Positions 1 to 5,485 are shown, numbered from the stretch's first letter. The stretch is 5,485 nt of DNA from Blastocatellia bacterium (GCA_016789295.1 JAEUQL010000282.1:1-5485), one strand, 5' to 3'. The notes: a model not told the origin generated them from the sequence alone. Numbers and translations are program-made.

Positions 1-58
1 CTTCTTCTATGTTGAACTCATCATCTTGTACTACTTCTTGTTTTAGATTTTCTAACAT
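1..58 (-). CDS. Candidate lanthipeptide precursor, second copy, partial (N-terminal 19 residues)
   Basis: Only the start of this minus-strand gene is in the window; the rest lies beyond base 1. The visible peptide is MLENLKQEVVQ followed by DDEFNIEE. It is identical to the N-terminus of the complete gene at 200-391 except that residue 2 is Leu instead of Ser (TTA for TCA). The start is fixed by a strong AAGGAGG ribosome binding site (complement of 68-74), nine bases from the ATG and in the same position as in the other copy. The acidic, helix-prone N-terminus suits a leader peptide recognised by a modifying enzyme, and the divergent lanM is the natural candidate. The core peptide is not visible, so neither rings nor an EF-hand loop can be assessed. 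That this is a gene is fairly sure; that it is a LanM substrate is inference. Confidence 0.7.
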   Translation of the reverse strand, partial: MLENLKQEVVQDDEFNIEE

Positions 59-67
59 TTTTATTTT

Positions 68-74
68 CCTCCTT
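68..74 (-). promoter_or_regulatory. Ribosome binding site of partial precursor copy
   Basis: AAGGAGG on the minus strand, nine bases upstream of the ATG at 58-56. It is a near-perfect Shine-Dalgarno match and decides the start. No comparably placed site is seen for lanM or the complete MCE gene. Confidence 0.85.
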
Positions 75-145
75 CTGTTTTACATTTAGATTTGCTTTCA
101 GAGTTTTTACTTAACTACTACTGCATTAGCTTGATTATTACCATC

Positions 146-165
146 TTATTCTTCAGTAAGAATAA
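146..165 (-). other. Perfect 8-bp hairpin between the two precursor genes
   Basis: TTATTCTT (146-153) and AAGAATAA (158-165) are exact reverse complements around a four-base CAGT loop. An alternative outer pairing exists between TGATTATT (132-139) and AATAATCA (161-168). No U-tract follows on either strand, so it is not a typical intrinsic terminator. It lies 34 bases past the stop of the upstream precursor and could be an RNA-stabilising or processing stem that sets the relative amounts of the two peptides, or chance in AT-rich DNA. Confidence 0.5.
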
Positions 166-199
166 TCACAGCCACAGCATTCTTTGAACAAATTTGTTT

Positions 200-391
200 T
201 TAGTCAAATTGTTCATCAGCTCTTCTAGTACGCCCACAAAACTTACTAATCTCCCTAGAATCTTCATTTTTATCCAAATCACCATTTGCATTAAAGTCAC
301 CACCTATCACTGTTGGGGCTATCACTTGTTCTACTTCTTCTATGTTGAACTCATCATCTTGTACTACTTCTTGTTTTAGATTTTCTGACAT
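200..391 (-). CDS. Candidate class II lanthipeptide precursor with Gly-Gly and EF-hand-like loop (63 aa)
   Basis: A 63-residue acidic peptide with no signal peptide or membrane segment. Residues 1-29 look like a leader (MSENLKQEVVQ, then DDEFNIEEVEQVIAPTVI), ending in Gly30-Gly31. This is an imperfect double-glycine site: the -4 position is Val as expected, but Pro lies at -6. Residues 32-43 (DFNANGDLDKNE) fit a canonical EF-hand calcium loop: ligands D32, N34, N36, D38, D40 and E43, with G37 and hydrophobic L39 in place. The tail 44-63 holds S45, S49, C52 and T55, so at most one thioether ring could form, for example S49 to C52. The start is supported by AAGGAGG (complement of 401-407) and by identity with the second copy. 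The gene is divergent from lanM, 458 bases away. Seen: leader conservation, GG, EF loop. Inferred: modification by LanM. Alternatives are a small calcium-binding protein or a precursor shortened by a frameshift. Confidence 0.62.
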   Translation of the reverse strand: MSENLKQEVVQDDEFNIEEVEQVIAPTVIGGDFNANGDLDKNEDSREISKFCGRTRRADEQFD

Positions 392-430
392 TTTTATTTT
401 CCTCCTTCTGTTTTACATTTAAGTTTACTT
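334..430 (-). repeat. Direct repeat copy A: precursor start plus 5' UTR
   Basis: Partner of the repeat at 1-97. Near identity ends within about 10-12 bases upstream of base 420, well short of the candidate promoter at 468-496. The second copy therefore lacks a visible duplicate of that promoter and is probably read through from the first gene or served by a different one. Confidence 0.92.
401..407 (-). promoter_or_regulatory. Ribosome binding site of complete precursor gene
   Basis: AAGGAGG on the minus strand, nine bases upstream of the ATG at 391-389, identical in sequence and spacing to the site of the second copy. It suggests strong translation initiation, as expected for a substrate peptide needed in excess over its enzyme. 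Confidence 0.85.
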
Positions 431-437
431 ACCCTAA

Positions 438-456
438 AAGGTTCTTTTATAACCTT
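438..456 (-). other. Small hairpin in precursor 5' UTR
   Basis: AAGGTT (438-443) and AACCTT (451-456) pair around a seven-base loop. Read on the minus strand, the stem is followed by TTTTAGGG-like sequence, so the U-run is too short for a convincing terminator. If the promoter at 468-496 is real, this stem lies near the 5' end of the precursor transcript and could stabilise the mRNA or act as a weak attenuator. Confidence 0.4.
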
Positions 457-467
457 ATTAAAAATAC

Positions 468-496
468 TTGATAAAACACATAAATACACCACTCAA
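468..496 (-). promoter_or_regulatory. Candidate sigma70-like promoter for precursor genes
   Basis: On the minus strand, TTGAGT (complement of 491-496) is followed after 17 bases by TATCAA (complement of 468-473), each matching the consensus at four of six positions. Transcription would start near 460, giving a 5' UTR of roughly 70 bases with the hairpin at 438-456. The -35 box lies inside the palindrome at 488-503, which would allow a bound repressor to block it. AT-rich DNA yields such matches often. Confidence 0.35.
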
Positions 497-503
497 GAGT
501 GGT
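488..503. promoter_or_regulatory. Palindromic operator candidate (7+7 bp, 2-bp spacer)
   Basis: ACCACTC-AA-GAGTGGT is a perfect 7-bp inverted repeat. Its G+C-richer arms stand out from the AT-rich surroundings, which argues against chance. It overlaps the -35 element of the candidate precursor promoter and lies between the divergent transcription units. Size and symmetry suit a dimeric helix-turn-helix regulator. No regulator gene is in the window, so the binding protein is unknown. Confidence 0.5.
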
Positions 504-577
504 AAAACGTTAAAACCATCAACAAACACTCTTTGCTTCAAAAGTTGATAGACTTATTTAAGAGCTTATGTTTTATT

Positions 578-605
578 TGAAAGAATTAAAGATTGATTTG
601 TAATT
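578..605 (+). promoter_or_regulatory. Candidate sigma70-like promoter toward lanM
   Basis: TTGAAA (578-583) and TGTAAT (600-605) each match the sigma70 consensus at five of six positions with a 16-base spacer. This is the best plus-strand match I found upstream of lanM. It would leave a long 5' UTR of about 240 bases, which weakens the case; a nearer promoter with poorer boxes is possible. Confidence 0.3.
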
Positions 606-849
606 TATATATAGCAAAAGCTAAGCTTATTACTATAATTAAAATATTCTAGTGATAAAAGATTGATTATTATTAGATACTTAATTGGAAGCCAGATAGT
701 AGCATATAAATGTTTCTTAGCAAGAAGAAAATCCGGATATTAATACTTGATTTTGGCTAGATAATAGTTACTTTTAGCAACAGGTTCAATGCTGGCATAG
801 CAGTTATTTTAAACTTTAAACTCATTGTTTTTCATCACAATAGTATTTT

Positions 850-3800
850 ATGGAGGTTAAAACTTTAGATATGTTTGAATCTACAAACTGGTATAAGGCT
901 CTAACACTGAAAGAAAGAAGTAATAGCATACAACATATTGATAATAAAAGCTTAAGTGAAAATGAAAAAACTGTTGCTGACCGTCGTTTCCAACAATGGA
1001 AATCTAAGCCAGCATTTAAGAATGAACTTTTCTTTCAACAGCGCTTAAGTAGTGATAATTTGAATGAAGAAACGTTCTTTTTCTTACTTGGTGAAGGCTT
1101 AGAATCCTTAGTTGAAAGGGTTCCTACTCGTCCAAAGTGGTTAGTTGAATTACAAGAAGTTTCTTACACACTAGAAACAGAAGCAGAAAATTCTGATCCT
1201 ACAAGCTTTGATAAGTTTTTAGCTGCTCTTTCGCCTTTAATTTCCACCAGGCAACAAAAAGTAAATAGAGAAATCTATCGGTTAAAAGCAAAATACCCTA
1301 AAACACCTATTGATCAAGATCTCCTACAAACCTTTCTGTTTAAGATAATAAGCCACAAACTTAAGTCTCAAGTAATACTACGCACATTGGTAAGTAAAAT
1401 GAAGAGTTCACGAGAGAAAGGCTTACTAAAAGGAGATACTCCTCAAGAAAGATTTAAGTTTTTTATCAAAGAAATATGTACTCCACAGAACACTGCAAAA
1501 CTTTTACAAGAGTTCCCTGTACTTGCCCGTCAAATCCTGATCTACTTAGATAATTGGGTTGAATTCAGCTTTTCTTTTGCTAGCCATCTTTTTGGAGATT
1601 GGAATGATGTAGTAGAAACTTTTTTTTCTCAACAAGATGTAGGCTCTATTATTGATTTAAAAAGATTAGGTGATGAACATCGAAAAGGAGCTGTAATAAA
1701 AATAGAACTCAGTAATGGTTCAAAAATAATCTATAAACCAAAACCTCTTGGAATAGATGTAAAATTCCAAAAACTACTCCACTGGTTCAATAGCCAAGGC
1801 CATCAGCCCGATTTCAAACTCTCTAAGATTCTTGATAAAGGAGATCATGGATGGGTAGAGTTTCTTAGTCCTGCTGCCTGCAGTACTCTTGAAGAGGTGA
1901 AGCGTTTTTACAAACGCCAAGGAAATAACTTAGCCCTGCTACATGCATTGGCTGCTAGCGATATGCACTCCGAAAATATTATTGCTAATGGAGAGTATCC
2001 TGTAGTAGTTGATTTAGAAATGCTCTTTTGCCAAACAATCCCTCTTAGCCAAGACATAACTGATACAGGAGTTTTAGATAAACTGTCCACTTACAAAACC
2101 CTAACATCTTCTGCCCTAAGTGTAGGTTTAATACCCGGTCTTGACTATGGTAATGATAAAGATTACAAAGGTATAGATTTTAGTGCTTTGGGAGGTGAAC
2201 CAGGCCAACTCTTTCCTGGTGTGCCGACATGGATTAATAAAGAAACTGACGAAATGCAGTTGGTTCACAAGCCCAAAGAGATAAAAACTGGCTTTAATAA
2301 TCTACCCTATCTAGGTGGAATAATGATGCGAGCTAATAATTTTCTGGACGAAATTCTGGAAGGGTTTAAATTTACATATAGCTTTATACTAAAAAATAAG
2401 GACTTATTAATATCAGACAATGGTATTATTAACAACTTTCGTGGAGAGCGTATCCGTATCATCGAACGCCCGACAGGAATCTATGCAGTGTTACTTGAAG
2501 AAAGCTATAATCCAAATTTACTACGTAATGCTATAGCCCGTGACTGGTTTTTTGACTATCTATGGATGGATAGAAGACTTTATGAAAGAGAGTTAACAAA
2601 GTGGCTCATAGACTCAGAACTAGCAGATCTACAAGATGGGCTTATACCTTATTTCACCACATATACAGACTCTAAAGACCTTTGGAATAGTAAAGGAGAA
2701 AAGATCGAGAATGTTTTTCTCTCTACTTCTTTTGATATAGTAATAGAACATATAAACAGTTTTAGTATTCAGGCCATGGAACAACAGTGTTGGTTTATAA
2801 AGACTTCTTTTGCAGCAAAGGAAACAAACCAAAAGCAAAAAATAAAATACCTCAAGCTTCAAAATGATATTTTGTTACAACCAGACTATGAACAAAAGCT
2901 TTTGGAAAATGCAAAAATAATAGGAGACAAACTACTATCCACTGCAATCTACAATAATGACTATGCTTCGTGGATTACTTTGGATATAGAGAGTAATGGA
3001 AAATTTGAATTTACTTCTACTTCAGTTGATCTCTATCACGGTATTTGTGGAGTAACTATCTTTTTGGCTTATCTAGGGTATTTAACAGAAAATAGCACTT
3101 ATACTACCTTAGCACGTAAAGCAATAAAAATGTTAGACCATGACTTCTGTTATAAGAAACTTGATAAAATAGGAGCCTTTGATGGATTAGGTAGTATAGT
3201 TTATGCCCTTTCACACCTATCTACTCTATGGAAAGACCAGAACTTAATTAAAAAAGCGGAAGAGATGGCAAATAAAATATTAGCCTTAGTAAAACAAGAT
3301 AAATCCTATGACGTTATCTCAGGATCTGCTGGCTCCATACTATCTCTTCTTAGTCTATACAAAGTTTCACCATCAAAGGCTATTCTGAATATTGCTGTAG
3401 AGTGTGGAAATCACTTAGTACTAAATGCACAAAAACAGGATAAAGGAGTTGGGTGGGTAACCATAGAAAATAGCCCTCCACTCTCTGGATTTTCTCATGG
3501 TGCAGCAGGAATTGCTTATGCACTCTTATACCTTGGAAACTTGACAAACGATTATACTTTTATAGAAACAGCCAACGAAGCAATAGAGTATGAAAGAAGT
3601 TTGTTTGTTGAACAAGTAGGTAATTGGTTAGATTTACGAGAAAACAAAAGAGATATTTATACAGCTTGGTGCCACGGAGCACCTGGTATAGGACTCGGAC
3701 GGCTTCAGTGCCTTGATTTTATTAGCGATGAAACCATCAAAAAAGAAGTGCAGATAGCTACTGAGACTACATTAAAAGAGAGTATATCTATAAATACTTC

Positions 3801-4071
3801 TTTGTGTTGCGGTGGTCTAGGAAACATAGACTTTTTAATGCAAGCGAGTGAGAAGATTCATCAACCAAAATCAGATCTCATCAAACAAATTGCAAATGCT
3901 ATTCTTAAAAAAATAGAAGTTGACGGCATAGAATGCCTAACAGTATCACATATGAAAATAGAAATTCCTGGTTTAATGAAAGGGATGGTTGGGGCTGGGT
4001 ATCAGCTTCTGCGTTTAGCCAAACCAGATCTTGTTCCTTCAGTACTCTGTTTAGCACCACCTGTTTTGTAG
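850..4071 (+). CDS. lanM: Class II lanthipeptide synthetase LanM, ProcM-like CCG zinc site (1073 aa)
   Basis: Bifunctional cytosolic enzyme: the N-terminal kinase-like dehydratase (about 1-660) phosphorylates Ser/Thr of the precursor and eliminates phosphate; the C-terminal LanC-like domain (about 690-1065) adds Cys thiols to form (methyl)lanthionine. Dehydratase motifs: GDEH (D275, H277), YKPK (K296), SDMHSEN (D371, H373, N376), VVDLE (D388), and RIIERPT (R536, T542). The last pair has the six-residue spacing of the CylM elimination residues. Cyclase motifs: DLYHGICG (D727), GFSHGAAG (H883), AWCHGAPG (C941), LCCGGLGN (C986, C987). Zinc ligands are therefore C941, C986, C987; most LanM and LanC enzymes have His in the last position. 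Length is normal and no residue needed for activity appears lost. No Shine-Dalgarno precedes ATG 850; an in-frame ATG at 871 has GGAGG at 852-856, but 14 bases away, so the start may be residue 8. Family assignment is very secure; substrates are inferred. Confidence 0.96.
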   Translation: MEVKTLDMFESTNWYKALTLKERSNSIQHIDNKSLSENEKTVADRRFQQWKSKPAFKNELFFQQRLSSDNLNEETFFFLLGEGLESLVERVPTRPKWLVELQEVSYTLETEAENSDPTSFDKFLAALSPLISTRQQKVNREIYRLKAKYPKTPIDQDLLQTFLFKIISHKLKSQVILRTLVSKMKSSREKGLLKGDTPQERFKFFIKEICTPQNTAKLLQEFPVLARQILIYLDNWVEFSFSFASHLFGDWNDVVETFFSQQDVGSIIDLKRLGDEHRKGAVIKIELSNGSKIIYKPKPLGIDVKFQKLLHWFNSQGHQPDFKLSKILDKGDHGWVEFLSPAACSTLEEVKRFYKRQGNNLALLHALAASDMHSENIIANGEYPVVVDLEMLFCQTIPLSQDITDTGVLDKLSTYKTLTSSALSVGLIPGLDYGNDKDYKGIDFSALGGEPGQLFPGVPTWINKETDEMQLVHKPKEIKTGFNNLPYLGGIMMRANNFLDEILEGFKFTYSFILKNKDLLISDNGIINNFRGERIRIIERPTGIYAVLLEESYNPNLLRNAIARDWFFDYLWMDRRLYERELTKWLIDSELADLQDGLIPYFTTYTDSKDLWNSKGEKIENVFLSTSFDIVIEHINSFSIQAMEQQCWFIKTSFAAKETNQKQKIKYLKLQNDILLQPDYEQKLLENAKIIGDKLLSTAIYNNDYASWITLDIESNGKFEFTSTSVDLYHGICGVTIFLAYLGYLTENSTYTTLARKAIKMLDHDFCYKKLDKIGAFDGLGSIVYALSHLSTLWKDQNLIKKAEEMANKILALVKQDKSYDVISGSAGSILSLLSLYKVSPSKAILNIAVECGNHLVLNAQKQDKGVGWVTIENSPPLSGFSHGAAGIAYALLYLGNLTNDYTFIETANEAIEYERSLFVEQVGNWLDLRENKRDIYTAWCHGAPGIGLGRLQCLDFISDETIKKEVQIATETTLKESISINTSLCCGGLGNIDFLMQASEKIHQPKSDLIKQIANAILKKIEVDGIECLTVSHMKIEIPGLMKGMVGAGYQLLRLAKPDLVPSVLCLAPPVL

Positions 4072-4170
4072 ACAGTGACACTATAACAGTACTTATAATG
4101 TCTGTACGAACTGCTAGGAACTTTGTTCAAAAGATCAACTTAGAGTTATACTGTACCGTTAAATAGAGCC
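4072..4170. other. 99-base convergent gap between lanM and MCE gene
   Basis: This gap should carry termination signals for both convergent units. Only imperfect pairings are seen, for example ACAGTA...TATAA near 4087-4099 with TTATACTGT near 4146-4154, interrupted and without a U-tract. No convincing intrinsic terminator is identified; termination may be Rho-dependent. Confidence 0.5.
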
Positions 4171-5295
4171 TCAAAATATAGTAAATTTCACGTATTTTCT
4201 TGGTTTCTGTTTAATGTCGTATACAAGCCTCAGCAGTTCTGCAGATATTTCGTTTGTGTTTTCTTGAAATCTTGTGTCATAGATGAGAAGACCTGCAGTA
4301 CCTCTTCTTTTCTCTAGAAACTCAGAAATGTTGCCAACACTTGTACGAAGGCGTTTTACTTCATCTCTAAAGTGGGTATTGGAAGTAAATTTTGCTAGAG
4401 AGTTGTTACCTTTTGTAGCTTTTTCCACAATCTTGTCGGTTCGATCAGAAAGAACTTCAATACGCTTTTGTAGTTTCTCTACACGTTCGCGTATCTCTTC
4501 ATCACGCATAAGTTTTCCGACAGCCCCACCGTCTTTTTGCAGGCTTGCTCGGAGTTTTTCGGCTCCATCCAGAATACGCTTGAGGTTTTCTCTAACACGC
4601 TGGTCTTGTTTGAGTCGCCCAAAAGTGCCTTTACGAGTGACCATCAGTTTATCTAATTTGTTGGTTTCTAACATCAGCTCTTCTATTTTTTTGTTAAGCT
4701 CATTGGTCTGGAACTTTCCAACATTTCCATGTCTGTCTTCTATATATTTTGATCTCTGTTCTAAAATTTGACGAACACGTTCCATGTTATTTTGAAAGAC
4801 TTCACTATCATTTACAAGTGTACTGATATTTGGTTCTATATAACTTCCTATGTAATCTCCATCTTTGGTTGGTTCTGCTGATGGGGTTCCAGGAAAGATG
4901 TCTATGCTTCTATCTCCTAGTGCTCCTGTGGTAATAAGAGCAGCCTTTGCATCTTTGCGTATGGTTTCACCTGTAGGTTTACCATTAACTTTCTCATCTA
5001 GTTCCATTTCTATTTCAAAAACCTCTGCTGCTCCTTTTGAAGATGGAACGCCTAAAAATTTTATATCTCTTACTCTACCTATTTTCACCCCAGCATAGTC
5101 TACTTCTGCGCCTGGTTTCAAGCCATCACCAAACGAAAACTTAGCCTTGAGAATAAATGGTTTAGAAAGACCTACAGAAAGAAAATATGCCAGCCCTATT
5201 AGAGCAATAATAACTATCATCGAAACTGTCTTTCTTTCGCTCTGTTTCTGGGATTCGTTTATTCTCTTTTTCAGATTTCCTGTTGGAGTGGACAT
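4171..5295 (-). CDS. MCE/MlaD family lipid-transport protein (374 aa)
   Basis: Substrate-binding component of an MCE-type system, which moves phospholipids or other lipids between inner and outer membrane with an MlaE-like permease and MlaF-like ATPase (neither in the window). A Lys/Arg-rich cytosolic N-terminus (K9-K22) precedes one membrane helix (about 23-44), then a periplasmic MCE domain (about 47-152) with the typical GLKPGAEVDYAGVKIGRV stretch (58-75) and GALGDRSIDI (124-133). Residues about 155-345 are predicted long helix/coiled coil carrying repeated G-x-x-G-hydrophobic units at 190, 223, 257 and 332, with a degenerate one at 298. It ends RKYVKFTIF. The start is chosen because it lies two bases after the upstream stop and keeps the basic stretch before the helix. 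No Shine-Dalgarno is seen, so translational coupling is likely. The specific lipid is unknown. Confidence 0.9.
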   Translation of the reverse strand: MSTPTGNLKKRINESQKQSERKTVSMIVIIALIGLAYFLSVGLSKPFILKAKFSFGDGLKPGAEVDYAGVKIGRVRDIKFLGVPSSKGAAEVFEIEMELDEKVNGKPTGETIRKDAKAALITTGALGDRSIDIFPGTPSAEPTKDGDYIGSYIEPNISTLVNDSEVFQNNMERVRQILEQRSKYIEDRHGNVGKFQTNELNKKIEELMLETNKLDKLMVTRKGTFGRLKQDQRVRENLKRILDGAEKLRASLQKDGGAVGKLMRDEEIRERVEKLQKRIEVLSDRTDKIVEKATKGNNSLAKFTSNTHFRDEVKRLRTSVGNISEFLEKRRGTAGLLIYDTRFQENTNEISAELLRLVYDIKQKPRKYVKFTIF

Positions 5296-5297
5296 AA

Positions 5298-5485
5298 TTA
5301 GAAAAGTCTTATTTTTATAGTCAGATATTTCTTTGGCTCTTTACGAAAATCAGCAAGTAGCTTAACAACTTCTACAGAAACATTATTTGCATTGTTGTAG
5401 AGTTCTGGATCTTGAAGCAGTTTTCCAGCAGCTCCTTCACCTCGTTCAAGACGTGCAGAGATCTTATTTAGGTTTGCAAGAGTAG
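5298..5485 (-). CDS. MCE/MlaD family protein, C-terminal fragment (window edge)
   Basis: The last 62 codons of a minus-strand gene that begins beyond base 5485. The visible protein includes LANLNKISARLERGEG, AAGKLLQDPELYNN and the end KEPKKYLTIKIRLF. It is clearly paralogous to the C-terminus of the next gene: G-x-x-G-(K/L)-L, then D-x-x-(F/L), then L-L-x-D-(F/I)-(R/K), then K-Y-(L/V), with a terminal Phe. The stop TAA (complement of 5298-5300) is two bases before the ATG of the next gene, so the two are co-transcribed and probably translationally coupled. Domain content upstream of the fragment is not visible. Confidence 0.85.
   Translation of the reverse strand, partial: TLANLNKISARLERGEGAAGKLLQDPELYNNANNVSVEVVKLLADFRKEPKKYLTIKIRLF

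Larger units (their letters stand above)
1..97 (-). repeat. Direct repeat copy B: precursor start plus 5' UTR
   Basis: Bases 1-87 match 334-420 at 86 of 87 positions (the difference is a54 against g387), with constant offset 333. A further ten bases are about 70% identical. The repeat covers the start of the coding region, the ribosome binding site and the proximal 5' UTR, so this is a duplication of leader plus translation signal. It probably continues past base 1. Confidence 0.92.
392..849. other. 458-base divergent intergenic region
   Basis: No open reading frame with a credible ribosome binding site occurs here on either strand. The region separates the minus-strand precursors from plus-strand lanM and must hold promoters for both. 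On the left are the precursor 5' UTR, a hairpin (438-456), a candidate minus-strand promoter (468-496) and a palindrome (488-503). In the middle is a candidate plus-strand promoter (578-605). From about 606 to 849 it is AT-rich and I see no strong structure apart from very short inverted repeats such as TGCT...AGCA near 788-800. Confidence 0.7.

Noticed and set aside
166..291. A 41-codon minus-strand frame overlapping the precursor (starts MQMVIWIKMKIL, hydrophobic).
   Set aside because: No ribosome binding site at its start, out of frame with the conserved leader, and no sign of constraint; most likely chance.
194..379. Plus-strand 61-codon frame opposite the precursor.
   Set aside because: Antisense to the gene with a strong ribosome binding site and duplicated leader; low-complexity hydrophobic product with no start signal.
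1..430. CRISPR array or insertion-sequence ends.
   Set aside because: The two repeats are only two, about 90 bases long, spaced by 333, and contain leader coding sequence and a ribosome binding site; no transposase or terminal inverted repeats are seen.
1908..2862. Minus-strand frames of 60 and 77 codons inside lanM (1908-2090 and 2629-2862).
   Set aside because: They lie opposite the conserved dehydratase domain and have no ribosome binding site or recognisable product.
3933..4166. 77-codon plus-strand frame running from the lanM end into the gap.
   Set aside because: Overlaps conserved lanM sequence out of frame, has no initiation signal and no recognisable motif.
4072..4170. Bidirectional intrinsic terminator between convergent genes.
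   Set aside because: Only interrupted short pairings and no U-tract on either strand.
4283..5098. Plus-strand frames of 162 and 77 codons (4283-4771 and 4865-5098) opposite the MCE gene.
   Set aside because: Ser/Arg/Phe-rich products are the usual antisense image of a Lys/Glu-rich coiled coil; the minus-strand protein has clear MCE features.
850..5295. Recent horizontal acquisition of the lanM locus based on lower GC.
   Set aside because: Hand counts of a few rows give about 38% against about 43%, with wide scatter between rows; the difference is too small to claim transfer.

Overview
The window looks like part of a low-GC, Gram-negative bacterial genome. The outer membrane is inferred from two tandem MCE/MlaD-type genes at the right end, whose C-termini share a Y-x-x-(F/I)-x-I/L-F-like ending. 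From memory this MCE style (one N-terminal transmembrane helix, one MCE domain, long coiled coil) is common in Acidobacteria, among other phyla. That is only a guess at taxonomy. Rows I counted by hand give about 35-40% GC in the lanthipeptide gene and about 43% in the MCE gene.

Layout, left to right. (1) Bases 1-391, minus strand: two tandem short genes with almost identical starts and ribosome binding sites. Both are read as candidate lanthipeptide precursors; the left one is cut by the window edge. (2) Bases 392-849: a 458-base gene-free divergent region with a 7+7 bp palindrome, a small hairpin and candidate promoters for both directions. (3) Bases 850-4071, plus strand: a complete class II lanthipeptide synthetase (LanM, 1073 aa). 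The kinase-like dehydratase motifs and the LanC-type cyclase motifs are all present, and the zinc site is of the three-cysteine 'CCG' kind known from ProcM. (4) Bases 4171-5295, minus strand, convergent with lanM: a complete MCE/MlaD family protein. (5) Bases 5298-5485, minus strand: the 3' end of a second MCE gene, two bases upstream of the first and so very likely in the same operon.

Proposed joint working: LanM would dehydrate Ser/Thr in the C-terminal part of the small peptides and add Cys to form thioether rings, guided by the conserved N-terminal leader. The precursors sit divergently from lanM instead of just upstream of it. No transporter, leader peptidase or immunity gene is in the window. 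The MCE genes look like unrelated housekeeping envelope lipid-transport genes.

The most unusual feature is the complete small peptide. A nearly invariant leader ends in Gly-Gly, and the following residues form a textbook 12-residue EF-hand calcium loop (DFNANGDLDKNE), followed by a short Ser/Cys/Thr segment. If this peptide is really a LanM substrate, the product would be an unusual calcium-loop lanthipeptide. It may instead be a non-substrate small protein or a frameshifted precursor.
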